Of a stretch of 64,000 bases of DNA, positions 15,987 to 24,421 are shown in pieces. Position numbers and translations under genes: made by a program. Under the pieces are notes generated by a model. It made no database searches and had not been told where the DNA came from. It saw only the letters and a program-made list of their open reading frames with translations. This stretch comes from Oceanibaculum nanhaiense. Its GTDB lineage: Bacteria > Pseudomonadota > Alphaproteobacteria > Oceanibaculales > Oceanibaculaceae. Position 1 is the stretch's first letter; each line of letters opens with the position of its first letter. The stretch spans positions 1-64,000 of the forward strand of contig NZ_MPOB01000001.1 in NCBI RefSeq assembly GCF_002148795.1, written 5' to 3'.

Positions 15987-17257
15987 TTTCTCCCTTGCAT
16001 TAGTGGCGTCGGAACCCGGTCCTCCGCCCTGGCGTAATAAGCCAGCGCCAGCAGCGTCACCAGCGCCAGCGCCGCGAACATGATCCGATAGGGCAGATCG
16101 GCCGCACCCGGCACGGATGCCGCGACAAAGCCGATCAGTACACCGCTGGCCATCTGCAACGCGGCGGCGCCGGTCTGCACCGCGATGTTCACCGTGGTGA
16201 TGCCGCGCCCGACCAGATGATCGGGGAACAACAGGCGGCCATGGGCGACGACGATCACGTTATAGGTGTTGAACAGGGTGAAGCCGATCAACAGCGCGGC
16301 GACCACCCACAGGCTGGATTCCGCGAACAGCGCAAGCCCGGCAAGGCAGGCCATGCTGCCGCTGCCGCCCACCAGCACCAGCCGGCGCCGGCTGGCGATG
16401 CGCCGGTCGAGCGGACTGTAGATCAGCGTGCCGACGATGATCGCGAGGCTCATCCCCAGCAGGATATTGCCCCGCTCCACACCCTCCAGCCCGTGCACAT
16501 CGTGCAGGAAGGGGGCCGCCCACAGCCCCAGTACGGTGATGGTGCAGGCATAGGTCACGAAGCCCGGCGCCAGAATGTAGGGCAGCTGCGGATTGCGGAA
16601 CACCGCCTTCAGCCCGGCCCAGATGTCGGCTCCGCTCTCGCGCTTGCGGGCGAGGAACTGGTGGCCGAGCGGAGCGTCGCGCACACCGGCCAGCACCGCC
16701 AGCACCACGGCCAGCGTCACCAGCCCCATGACCAGGAAGGTACCGCGCCAGCCCAGCCATTCGGTGGCCAGCGCCATCGGCGTGGTGGCCAGCAGATTGC
16801 CGCCATTCGACAGCGCGATCATCCAGCCCATCGTCATGGTGAAGGAACGCGCATCGAACCAGCGCGCCAGCACCACGAAGCCGCCCATCATGACGCCGGC
16901 GCAGCCGATGCCGATCAGCACCCGGGCCAGCACCACATGCCAGTAGCTTTCGGCCAGGTAGAACACCACGGAACCAGCGACGGCGAACAGCATGGTGCCG
17001 GCGATGGTGAGACGCGAGCCATAGCGGTCGAGCAGGATGCCGGTCGGAATCTGGGTCAGCGCGAAGGTCAGGAAGAAGGCCGCCGTCAGCATGCCCATCT
17101 CACTGGCCGACAGTGACAGGTCGCGCATCAGCTCCGGCGCGATGACGCCGGTGGCCGAGCGGAAGAACTGGCTGAGGATCGCCGCCAGGCCGAGGCACAG
17201 GAAGATCCGCGTGACCGTTCGCCGCCAGCCCGGCGGCCTTCCCGTGTCCTCATCCAT
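15983..17257 (-). CDS. Major facilitator superfamily transporter
   Basis: 424-residue polytopic inner-membrane protein with MFS signatures: LTQIPTGILLDRYGSRL in the loop between helices 2 and 3 (motif A) and a repeated two-bundle hydrophobic pattern to the C-terminus. It lies 7 bases after the IlvD/Edd dehydratase stop and overlaps the next gene by 4 bases. It is therefore the likely importer of the compound metabolised by this operon, perhaps a sugar acid; the substrate is inferred from context only. Confidence 0.92.
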   Translation of the reverse strand: MDEDTGRPPGWRRTVTRIFLCLGLAAILSQFFRSATGVIAPELMRDLSLSASEMGMLTAAFFLTFALTQIPTGILLDRYGSRLTIAGTMLFAVAGSVVFYLAESYWHVVLARVLIGIGCAGVMMGGFVVLARWFDARSFTMTMGWMIALSNGGNLLATTPMALATEWLGWRGTFLVMGLVTLAVVLAVLAGVRDAPLGHQFLARKRESGADIWAGLKAVFRNPQLPYILAPGFVTYACTITVLGLWAAPFLHDVHGLEGVERGNILLGMSLAIIVGTLIYSPLDRRIASRRRLVLVGGSGSMACLAGLALFAESSLWVVAALLIGFTLFNTYNVIVVAHGRLLFPDHLVGRGITTVNIAVQTGAAALQMASGVLIGFVAASVPGAADLPYRIMFAALALVTLLALAYYARAEDRVPTPLMQGRK

Positions 17258-17264
17258 GAACGGC

Positions 17265-18998
17265 TCAGTCCCCGGCCAGCGGCGTCTTGGTCGTTGCCGG
17301 CGGCACCAGGAAGTCGAAATCGACGCCCTTGTCGGCCTGCAGGATCGTCTCCATCAGCAGCTTGCGGTAGCCGCGATCATCCTCCGGCCGCAGCGGGCGC
17401 GGCGGCAGCGATGCCCGGCGGCGGTCCAGCTCGGCATCATCGACCAGCATGTCGAGCCGCCGGCCGGCAACGTCCAGCCGGATACGGTCGCCGGTTTGCA
17501 CCAGCGCCAGCGGCCCGCCATCGGCGGATTCCGGCGTCACATGCAGCACGATGGTGCCGGCTGCCGTGCCGCTCATCCTGCCGTCGGAGATGCGCACAAT
17601 GTCCTTCACCCCCTGACGCGCCAGCTTGCGCGGGATCGGCAGATAGCCGGCCTCCGGCATGCCGGGGTGGCCCTTGGGGCCGATATTCTGCAGCACCAGG
17701 ATATCGTCGGCGGTCACGTCCAGATCGTCGGAATCGATGCGCGCGGCGAGGTCGGCGGCATCAGCGAAAACCACGGCCCGGCCCTCATGCTGCATCAGCT
17801 TCGGATCGGCCGCCGACTGCTTGATGATGGCCCCGCCGGGGCACAGATTGCCACGCAACACGGCGATGCCGCCCTCGCCATAAATCGGGTCCTTGGCGGT
17901 GCGCACCACATTCTGCGGCCAGGGCTTGGGCGCGGCCTCGATCTCCTCGCCCAGCGTGCGGCCGGAGACAGTGAGGCAGTCGAGGTTCAGCAGATGCTTC
18001 AGCTCGCGCAGGATCATCACCAGCCCGCCGGCCTTGTGCAGATCCTCCATGTAGTAGCTGCCCGACGGCTTCAGATCGACCAGCACCGGCGTATCGGCAC
18101 CCAGCCGGTCCACCGCCTCCAGATCCACCTCGATCCCCATGCGGCCGGCCATCGCCGTCAGATGCACCAGCCCGTTGGTCGAACCGCCGATCGCCAGCAG
18201 CACGCGCAGTGCGTTCTCGAACGCTTTCGGCGTCATGATCCTGTCCGGGGTCAGCCGGTCGGCGGCGAGACGCACGGCGGCAGCGCCGGTTTCCTCGGCA
18301 TGGCGCTGGCGCGCGGCGGAGACGGCGGGCGGGCACGCACCACCCGGCAGCATCATGCCCAGCGCCTCGGTCACCAGCGCCATGGTGCTGGCGGTGCCCA
18401 TGACCGAGCAGGTGCCGGCAGTCGGCACCAGCTGGTCATTCACCTCGGCGATTTCCTGATCGTCGATCTCGTCGGCGCGGTAGCGGCCCCAGAAGCGCCG
18501 GCAATCGGTGCAGGCGCCGACCCGCTCGCCGCGATGGCTGCCGGTCAGCATGGCGCCGGTGACCAGCTGGATCGCCGGGACATTGGCGGAGGCCGCCCCC
18601 ATCAGCTGCGCCGGCACGGTCTTGTCGCAGCCGCCGATCAGCACCACCGCATCCATCGGCTGGGCGCGGATCATCTCCTCGGTATCGATGGCCATGAGGT
18701 TGCGCAGATACATGCTGGTCGGATGCGCAAAGCTCTCATGCAGCGAGATCGTCGGGAAATCGATGGGCAAGGCGCCCTGCAGCATGACGCCGCGCTTCAC
18801 CGCCTCCACCAGGTCGGGCACGTTGCGATGGCAGGCATTATAGCCGCTGAAGGTGTTCACGATGCCGATGATCGGCCGGCCCAGCGCGTCGTCCGTGTAG
18901 CCCATCGCCTTGATGAAGGCCTTGCGCAGGAACAGCGAGAAGCCGTCATCGCCATAACTGGTCAGTCCCCGCGACATGCCGCGTTTTTCGCTGCTCAT
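17265..18998 (-). CDS. IlvD/Edd family dehydratase, sugar-acid type
   Basis: 577-residue Fe-S dehydratase. Cluster-binding cysteines lie in LIGGCDKTVPAQLMG and GTCSVMGTASTMA; other family marks are IIGIVNTFSGYNACH at the N-terminus and ISDGRMSGTAAGTIVLHV near the C-terminus. The family includes dihydroxy-acid dehydratase (branched-chain synthesis) and aldonate dehydratases such as L-arabonate dehydratase. The ACTDCRRFWGRYRADEID insert and the operon with an MFS transporter and a GntR regulator favour a catabolic sugar-acid enzyme. The start at 18998 (MSSEKRG) has GGGGAGAA upstream; the extension to 19034 is less likely. Confidence 0.88.
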   Translation of the reverse strand: MSSEKRGMSRGLTSYGDDGFSLFLRKAFIKAMGYTDDALGRPIIGIVNTFSGYNACHRNVPDLVEAVKRGVMLQGALPIDFPTISLHESFAHPTSMYLRNLMAIDTEEMIRAQPMDAVVLIGGCDKTVPAQLMGAASANVPAIQLVTGAMLTGSHRGERVGACTDCRRFWGRYRADEIDDQEIAEVNDQLVPTAGTCSVMGTASTMALVTEALGMMLPGGACPPAVSAARQRHAEETGAAAVRLAADRLTPDRIMTPKAFENALRVLLAIGGSTNGLVHLTAMAGRMGIEVDLEAVDRLGADTPVLVDLKPSGSYYMEDLHKAGGLVMILRELKHLLNLDCLTVSGRTLGEEIEAAPKPWPQNVVRTAKDPIYGEGGIAVLRGNLCPGGAIIKQSAADPKLMQHEGRAVVFADAADLAARIDSDDLDVTADDILVLQNIGPKGHPGMPEAGYLPIPRKLARQGVKDIVRISDGRMSGTAAGTIVLHVTPESADGGPLALVQTGDRIRLDVAGRRLDMLVDDAELDRRRASLPPRPLRPEDDRGYRKLLMETILQADKGVDFDFLVPPATTKTPLAGD

Positions 18999-19049
18999 TC
19001 CCGTTTCTCCCCGTTTGCACTCATGCCCTGACAATAGACCGTCCTTGAA

Positions 19050-19061
19050 ATTGTCAACAAT
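19050..19061. promoter_or_regulatory. Candidate GntR/FCD operator between regulator and dehydratase operon
   Basis: ATTGTCAACAAT has perfect 5-base inverted arms (ATTGT/ACAAT) around CA. It sits in the 142-base gap between the divergent dehydratase operon and the GntR-type regulator gene. FCD-type GntR proteins commonly bind short palindromes with TNGT and ACNA half sites, which this contains. A TTGAAA hexamer overlaps its left end (19045-19050). Confidence 0.55.
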
Positions 19062-19140
19062 CCTGTTCTACGCATGGCTTGCCTATGCTTAGCTTGACGC
19101 TGCAAGGCAGGGAACAGCGCGATAACGATAAGGGGATGGG

Positions 19141-19818
19141 ATGAACGAGGCGCTGGCGCTGGGCGGGGAGACCCCGCAGGACCGCATCGTGCAGCGGATC
19201 GAGGAGGATATCGTCTTCGGCCGGCTGCACCCGCGCGAGCGGCTGGTCGAGGAGGCGCTGGCCGAACGCTTCGGCGTGAAGCGCCATATCGTGCGCGAGG
19301 CGCTGGCCGATCTGGAACGGCGCGGGCTGATCGAGCGCTTCCGCAACCGCGGCGCCATGGTGAAGGCCTATACGCCGGAAGAGGTGGAACAGCTCTACGC
19401 CGTGCGCGCGCTGCTGGAGACCAGCTGCGCCGAGATGCTGCCGCTGCCGATGGACCCGGCCCGCCTCGCCGAGCTGGAAGCGCTGCAAGACGAGCATGAT
19501 GCCGCAGTGGCGGCGCAGGACCTGCCGCGCATCTTCCGGCTGAACGTGCAGTTCCACCGTGTGCTCTATGCCGGCTGCGGCAACCCCTATCTCGCCGGTG
19601 TCATCGACGAGTTCGCGCAGAAGACCCACGCCATCCGCTTCTATTCGGTGGTGCAGCCGGAAACCATCGCCTATGCCCGCGACGACCACCGCGCCATCCT
19701 GCAGGCGATCCGCGACGGCGACCGGCAGAGCCTGATGGCGATCTGCCGTCGCCACCTGATGCCCTCCAAGGAAGCCTATATCGACGCCTACCGCCGCCGC
19801 TTCGGGCTGATCGAGTAG
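19141..19818 (+). CDS. GntR family transcriptional regulator, FCD type
   Basis: 225 residues. The N-terminal winged helix-turn-helix (about 14-80) contains ERLVEEALAERFGVKRHIVREALADLERRGLIE. The C-terminal FCD ligand-binding domain contains FHRVLYAGCGN and DHRAILQAIRDGD, with the histidines that usually bind a metal and a carboxylate ligand. It is transcribed away from the dehydratase-transporter-oxidoreductase operon, with a candidate operator in between. I infer that it represses that operon and responds to its substrate. Confidence 0.92.
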   Translation: MNEALALGGETPQDRIVQRIEEDIVFGRLHPRERLVEEALAERFGVKRHIVREALADLERRGLIERFRNRGAMVKAYTPEEVEQLYAVRALLETSCAEMLPLPMDPARLAELEALQDEHDAAVAAQDLPRIFRLNVQFHRVLYAGCGNPYLAGVIDEFAQKTHAIRFYSVVQPETIAYARDDHRAILQAIRDGDRQSLMAICRRHLMPSKEAYIDAYRRRFGLIE

Positions 19819-19824
19819 AGGCGC

Positions 19825-21267
19825 TTAAGCCACCTCGATCAGGCCCATCATGCCGGCTTCCTGATGCTCCAGCACATGGCAGTGCAGCATCCACATCCCC
19901 GGATTGTCGGCGAGGAAGGCGATCTCCGCCGTCTCGCGCGGGGCCAGCAGCACCGTGTCGAGGAAGGCGTCATCCGCCACCTTCTGGCCGTTACGGGCGA
20001 TCACCCGGAAGGCGTGGCCATGCAGGTGGATCGGGTGGAACCAGGCGGTGTCGTTCTCCAGCACCATGCGGCAGCTCTGGCCGCGCGTCAGCCGGAACAG
20101 CGGATCGTGCAGATGGCCGCTGACCGCCGCGCCATTCACCGTCCAGGCAAGGCCGTGCTGGACCATCTCGCGCAGGGCGACCATACGACCATCCATGCGG
20201 GCGCTGGCCATCTGGCTCATCATGCCGCCGCCGAAATGCACGCGGTGGGTGACGGCATCGGCCAGATTGGGCGCCGGGACACTGTTGGCCGGCAACCGGA
20301 TCGAGGCTGCCAGCGGGCTGTCACGGAGCGGCGCCTCGTCGGAATAGGCGAGATCGACGAAACGGTAGTGCATCTGCCGGTAGAACCGGTCCACCACCTC
20401 GAACCGTTCGCCGGGCCTGCCCTGCATATCGAGGATGATGTCGGCGCGCATGCCCGGCCCCAGCACGATCTGCCCGTCCTTCGGCGCGTGCGGCGTGACC
20501 GGATGGCCGTCCAGCGCCACCACCTGCGGCTGGTGCCCCTTGAACTCCAGCGCGAACAGCCGCGCATTGGCGACATTGACGAGGCGCAGCCGCAGCCGCT
20601 CGCCCGCCCGCACCGGCAGCTGCTCGGTCAGCCTTCCATTCAGCGTGACGGTGTTACCGATGCGGCCGTCATGGGTACGGTCATGCATGTCGCCGAAACC
20701 GCCTACGATCTGCGCATCGCGCCCCAGCCGCCAATCGTCCAGCAGCCAGACCATCTCGCGGTCAACGCGGATGGGTTCGCGTTCCTCGACGATCAGCGCG
20801 CCGGACAGGCCGCGCCCGAGCTGTTCGGAACTGCCGAGATGCGGGTGATACCAGTAGGTGCCAGCATCCGGCAGATTGAAGCGGTAGGTGAAGCGCCCGC
20901 CCGGCGCGACCGGCTCCTGCGTCACATGCGGCACGCCATCCATGGCGTTGGGCAGGCGGATGCCGTGCCAGTGCACGGTGGTCGCCTGATCCAGCCCGTT
21001 CTCGACATCGATCTCGACGGTCTCGCCCTGCACCGCGCGGATTTCCGGCCCCGGCACGCTGCCATTATAGCCCCAGACCGCGGTGTCAGGATGGCCGTTG
21101 CCCACCAGGGGCGCCACCGCCGGCATCGGCTTCAGCGCGAAGCGCCGGACTCCATCGGCCGCCAGAGAGGGCCGGGGCAACAGGCCGGAGAGCATCGCCG
21201 CCCCGCCAAGAGCCCCTCCGGCGATCAGCAGGTCACGGCGGGAAAGCGGCGGCAGGCGGCGGTCCAT
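19825..21267 (-). CDS. Tat-exported multicopper oxidase
   Basis: 480-residue periplasmic multicopper oxidase. A twin-arginine signal (SRRDLLIAGGAL, about residues 9-20) precedes the mature protein. All four copper motifs are present: HWHG (about 98), HPH (about 140), HPIHLHGH (about 410) and HCHVLEHQEAGM near the C-terminus. That set gives the type 1 and trinuclear sites. A moderately Met-rich segment (GGGMMSQMASARMDGRM) recalls CueO/CopA copper oxidases. Start at 21267; the frame is open 27 codons upstream without resemblance. It lies only 4 bases after the glpK stop, an unusual partnership. Likely roles are Cu(I) oxidation or metal tolerance. Confidence 0.92.
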   Translation of the reverse strand: MDRRLPPLSRRDLLIAGGALGGAAMLSGLLPRPSLAADGVRRFALKPMPAVAPLVGNGHPDTAVWGYNGSVPGPEIRAVQGETVEIDVENGLDQATTVHWHGIRLPNAMDGVPHVTQEPVAPGGRFTYRFNLPDAGTYWYHPHLGSSEQLGRGLSGALIVEEREPIRVDREMVWLLDDWRLGRDAQIVGGFGDMHDRTHDGRIGNTVTLNGRLTEQLPVRAGERLRLRLVNVANARLFALEFKGHQPQVVALDGHPVTPHAPKDGQIVLGPGMRADIILDMQGRPGERFEVVDRFYRQMHYRFVDLAYSDEAPLRDSPLAASIRLPANSVPAPNLADAVTHRVHFGGGMMSQMASARMDGRMVALREMVQHGLAWTVNGAAVSGHLHDPLFRLTRGQSCRMVLENDTAWFHPIHLHGHAFRVIARNGQKVADDAFLDTVLLAPRETAEIAFLADNPGMWMLHCHVLEHQEAGMMGLIEVA

Positions 21268-21271
21268 GACC

Positions 21272-22783
21272 CTACTCCTCGGCAGCAAGCAGCGTGGCTT
21301 TGACGGCGCGTTTCCAGCCCGCGAACTTGCGGGCGCGGGTGGCCTCATCCATGTCCGGCTCGAAGCGGCGGTCCAGCTTCCAGCGCTCGGCGAATTTCGC
21401 CGGCTCCGGATAGAACCCGGCCTTCAAACCGGCCAGATAGGCCGCCCCCAGCGCCGTCGTCTCCAAGACAACTGGTCTGTCCACCGGCGCGTTCAAGATG
21501 TCGGCCAGAAACTGCATGGTCCAGTCGCTGGCGACCATGCCGCCATCGACGCGCAGCACCGTATCGCCGCCAGCGCCCTTGTCCTTCTGGCCCCAGTCGC
21601 CCTGCATCGCCTGCACCAGGTCGCGGGTCTGGTAACACACCGATTCCAGCGCCGCGCGCGCCAGCTCCTTAGGGGTCGTGCCCCGGGTCAGGCCGAACAG
21701 CGCGCCGCGGGCCTTGGCGTTCCAGTAGGGCGCGCCGAGACCGGTGAAGGCCGGCACCAGATAGACATCCTGATTCTCGTCGGCGGCATCGGCCAGCGCC
21801 GCCGTCTCCGAGGCCTGTTCGATCACGCCCAGCCCGTCGCGCAGCCATTGCACGGCGGCCCCGGCGACGAAGATCGACCCTTCCAGCGCGTAGGTGCGCT
21901 TGCCATCCAGCTGGTAGGCGATGGTGGTGAGCAGCCGGTTGCGCGAGATCACCGACTGGCTACCGGTGTTCATCACCACGAAGCAGCCGGTGCCGTAGGT
22001 CGATTTCAGCATGCCAGGCTGGAAGCAGGCCTGGCCGACCGTGGCCGCCTGCTGGTCGCCGGCAACACCGAGAATACGGATCGTGCCGCCCAGAATGTCG
22101 GCGGCGGCATCGCCGAAATCGGCGGCACAGTCCTTCACCTCCGGCAGCAGTGAGGCGGGTACCTGGAACAGTGCCAGCATCTCCTCGTCCCATTGCCCGC
22201 GATGGATGTCGAACAGCAGCGTGCGCGCGGCGTTGGTGGCGTCGGTCACATGCGCCCGGCCTTGGGTGAGCCGCCAGATCAGGAAACTGTCGATGGTGCC
22301 GAAGGCCAGGTCGCCGGCCTCGGCGGCGGCGCGGGCACCCGCCACATTGTCCAGCGTCCAGGCGATCTTGCTGGCCGAGAAATAAGGGTCGAGCAGCAGG
22401 CCGGTCTTCGCCGTCACCTCGGCCTCATGTCCCTTCTGTTTCAGCGCGGCGCAGGCATCGGCGGTGCGGCGGTCCTGCCAGACGATGGCCCTGTGGATCG
22501 GCTTGCCGGTGCGGCGGTCCCAGATCACCACCGTCTCGCGCTGATTGGTGATGCCGATGCCGGCAATGTCGGCGGCCGAAACGCCGGCCTTCTCCATCGC
22601 CTCGCGGCAGGTCGCCACCACACTGTCCCAGATTTCCTCGGCATCGTGCTCGACCCAGCCGGAGCGCGGGAAATGCTGCGTGAACTCGCGCTGGGCGGTG
22701 CCGCGCACCTCGTAATCCTTGCCGAACAGGATGGCGCGGCTGGAGGTGGTTCCCTGGTCGATGGCCAGGATGCAGGACGGCAT
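21272..22783 (-). CDS. glpK: Glycerol kinase
   Basis: 503 residues, the standard length for GlpK of the FGGY kinase family. It phosphorylates glycerol to glycerol-3-phosphate. The N-terminal ATPase loop [15 protein letters not shown], the [11 protein letters not shown] segment, the [11 protein letters not shown] loop and the C-terminal [13 protein letters not shown] are all family signatures. It follows glpD by 36 bases on the same strand, forming a glycerol catabolic pair. No glpF facilitator or glpR regulator is visible in the window. Confidence 0.97.
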   Translation of the reverse strand: MPSCILAIDQGTTSSRAILFGKDYEVRGTAQREFTQHFPRSGWVEHDAEEIWDSVVATCREAMEKAGVSAADIAGIGITNQRETVVIWDRRTGKPIHRAIVWQDRRTADACAALKQKGHEAEVTAKTGLLLDPYFSASKIAWTLDNVAGARAAAEAGDLAFGTIDSFLIWRLTQGRAHVTDATNAARTLLFDIHRGQWDEEMLALFQVPASLLPEVKDCAADFGDAAADILGGTIRILGVAGDQQAATVGQACFQPGMLKSTYGTGCFVVMNTGSQSVISRNRLLTTIAYQLDGKRTYALEGSIFVAGAAVQWLRDGLGVIEQASETAALADAADENQDVYLVPAFTGLGAPYWNAKARGALFGLTRGTTPKELARAALESVCYQTRDLVQAMQGDWGQKDKGAGGDTVLRVDGGMVASDWTMQFLADILNAPVDRPVVLETTALGAAYLAGLKAGFYPEPAKFAERWKLDRRFEPDMDEATRARKFAGWKRAVKATLLAAEE

Positions 22784-22819
22784 GATGGTCCTCCCTTTTG
22801 CTTTTTTTGATTCAGTGCC

Positions 22820-24316
22820 TCAGCTTGGACGGTTTCGCATCCAGCCGTCCAGTGCCTCGGCCTGTTCTTTCGTGAGCCTGAGGCCCAGCTTGGAGCGCCG
22901 CCACAGCACATCGGCGGCACTCACCGCCCATTCGCGGTCCATCAGATAGGCGACTTCGCGCGCATAGAGATCGGCGCCGAAATGAATCCCCAGCCCGGCG
23001 GCATCGGTGACGCCGTCCAGCAGTTCCGCCGCCTTCGTGCCATAGGCGCGCACCAGCCGCCTGGCGTGAGTCTCCGCCAGATAGGGATGGGCCGCGCGCA
23101 GCGCCGCAACCTGATCGGCGAAGCCCAGCACCGGGAAATCGCCGCCGGGCAGCGTCGCCCCCTCGGTCCAGGGCCGGCCCATGCCCGGCAGACGCGGCTT
23201 CAGCAGCGCCAGCGCCGATTCCGCCAGCTTGCGGTAAGTGGTGATCTTGCCGCCGAAGATGTTCAGCAGTGGCGCGGCACCTTCCGGCGCATCCAGCTTC
23301 AGCACATAATCGCGCGTGGCGGCCTGCGCCTTCGATGCGCCATCGTCATAGAGCGGCCGCACGCCGGCATAGGTCCACACCACCATCTCCGGCGTGACCG
23401 GCTTTTTCAGATAGGCGCTGACCGCCGCGCAGAGATAGGCGGTCTCCTCCTCGGTGATCGCGACATGTGCCGGATCGTCGCGGAAATCCTGGTCGGTGGT
23501 GCCGATCAGGGTGAAATCGCGCTCATAGGGGATGGCGAAGACGATGCGCCCGTCGCTGTTCTGGAAGATATAGGCCCTGTCATGGTCGAACAGCCGCGGC
23601 ACCACGATGTGGCTGCCCTTCACCATGCGGATGCGCGCCGCCGCATTCTGCCCGACGCCTTCGGTCAGGAAGCGCGACACCCAGGGACCGGCGGCGTTGA
23701 CCAGCGCCTTCGCCCGGATCGTCTCGCGGCTGCCATCGGCACCTTCCACCGTAACCTCCCACAGACCGTCGATGCGCCGGGCGCCGGTGCAGCGGGTGCG
23801 GGTACGGATGTCCGTGCCGCGCGCCGCCGCATCCATGGCGTTCAGGACGACGAGGCGGGAATCCTCGACCCAGCAATCGGAATATTCGAAGGCCTTCACG
23901 AAATCGTCGATCAGCGGCGCGCCGGCGGCATCGCTGCGCAGATCGAGCGTCCGCGTGCCCGGCAATATCTTGCGGCCACCCAGATGATCGTACAGGAAAA
24001 GCCCCAGCCGGATCAGCCAGGCCGGACGCAGACCCTTATGGTGCGGCAGCACGAAGCGCATCGGCCAGGCGATGTGCGGGGCCATGCCCAGCAGCACCTC
24101 GCGCTCGATCAGCGCCTCGCGCACCAGCCGGAATTCGTAATATTCCAGATAGCGCAGCCCGCCATGGATCAGCTTGGTGCTGGCCGAGGAGGTGGCGCCG
24201 GCAAGGTCCTGCTGCTCGCACAGGAAGACGGAAAGCCCCCGGCCGGCGGCATCGCGGGCAATGCCGCAGCCATTCACGCCGCCGCCGACGATGGCGATAT
24301 CGAAAATCTTGCTCAT
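22820..24316 (-). CDS. glpD: Aerobic glycerol-3-phosphate dehydrogenase
   Basis: 498-residue FAD-dependent, membrane-associated dehydrogenase feeding electrons from glycerol-3-phosphate to quinone. The FAD dinucleotide fold is seen at the N-terminus (IAIVGGGVNGCGIARDAAGRG). GATSSASTKLIHGGLRYLE and GKITTYRKLAE are GlpD signatures. The ATG at 24316 starts 5 residues before the FAD fold; an extension to 24376 lacks support. It heads glpD-glpK-multicopper oxidase. Confidence 0.97.
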   Translation of the reverse strand: MSKIFDIAIVGGGVNGCGIARDAAGRGLSVFLCEQQDLAGATSSASTKLIHGGLRYLEYYEFRLVREALIEREVLLGMAPHIAWPMRFVLPHHKGLRPAWLIRLGLFLYDHLGGRKILPGTRTLDLRSDAAGAPLIDDFVKAFEYSDCWVEDSRLVVLNAMDAAARGTDIRTRTRCTGARRIDGLWEVTVEGADGSRETIRAKALVNAAGPWVSRFLTEGVGQNAAARIRMVKGSHIVVPRLFDHDRAYIFQNSDGRIVFAIPYERDFTLIGTTDQDFRDDPAHVAITEEETAYLCAAVSAYLKKPVTPEMVVWTYAGVRPLYDDGASKAQAATRDYVLKLDAPEGAAPLLNIFGGKITTYRKLAESALALLKPRLPGMGRPWTEGATLPGGDFPVLGFADQVAALRAAHPYLAETHARRLVRAYGTKAAELLDGVTDAAGLGIHFGADLYAREVAYLMDREWAVSAADVLWRRSKLGLRLTKEQAEALDGWMRNRPS

Positions 24317-24421
24317 GGAAGGTGATAACATCTGCGCGCGTTGGAGAAACGCATGATCTAGACCATCCGCCGGCACTGCGCCATGGGGTTATATCGCCGC
24401 AGGCCGGTCAGAAGCGCCTCA

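Noticed and set aside
17037-19031. Long plus-strand frame opposite the dehydratase, and similar frames opposite ubiD (5412-7163) and wzc (10132-12123)
   Set aside because: All are shadows of well-recognised genes on the other strand.
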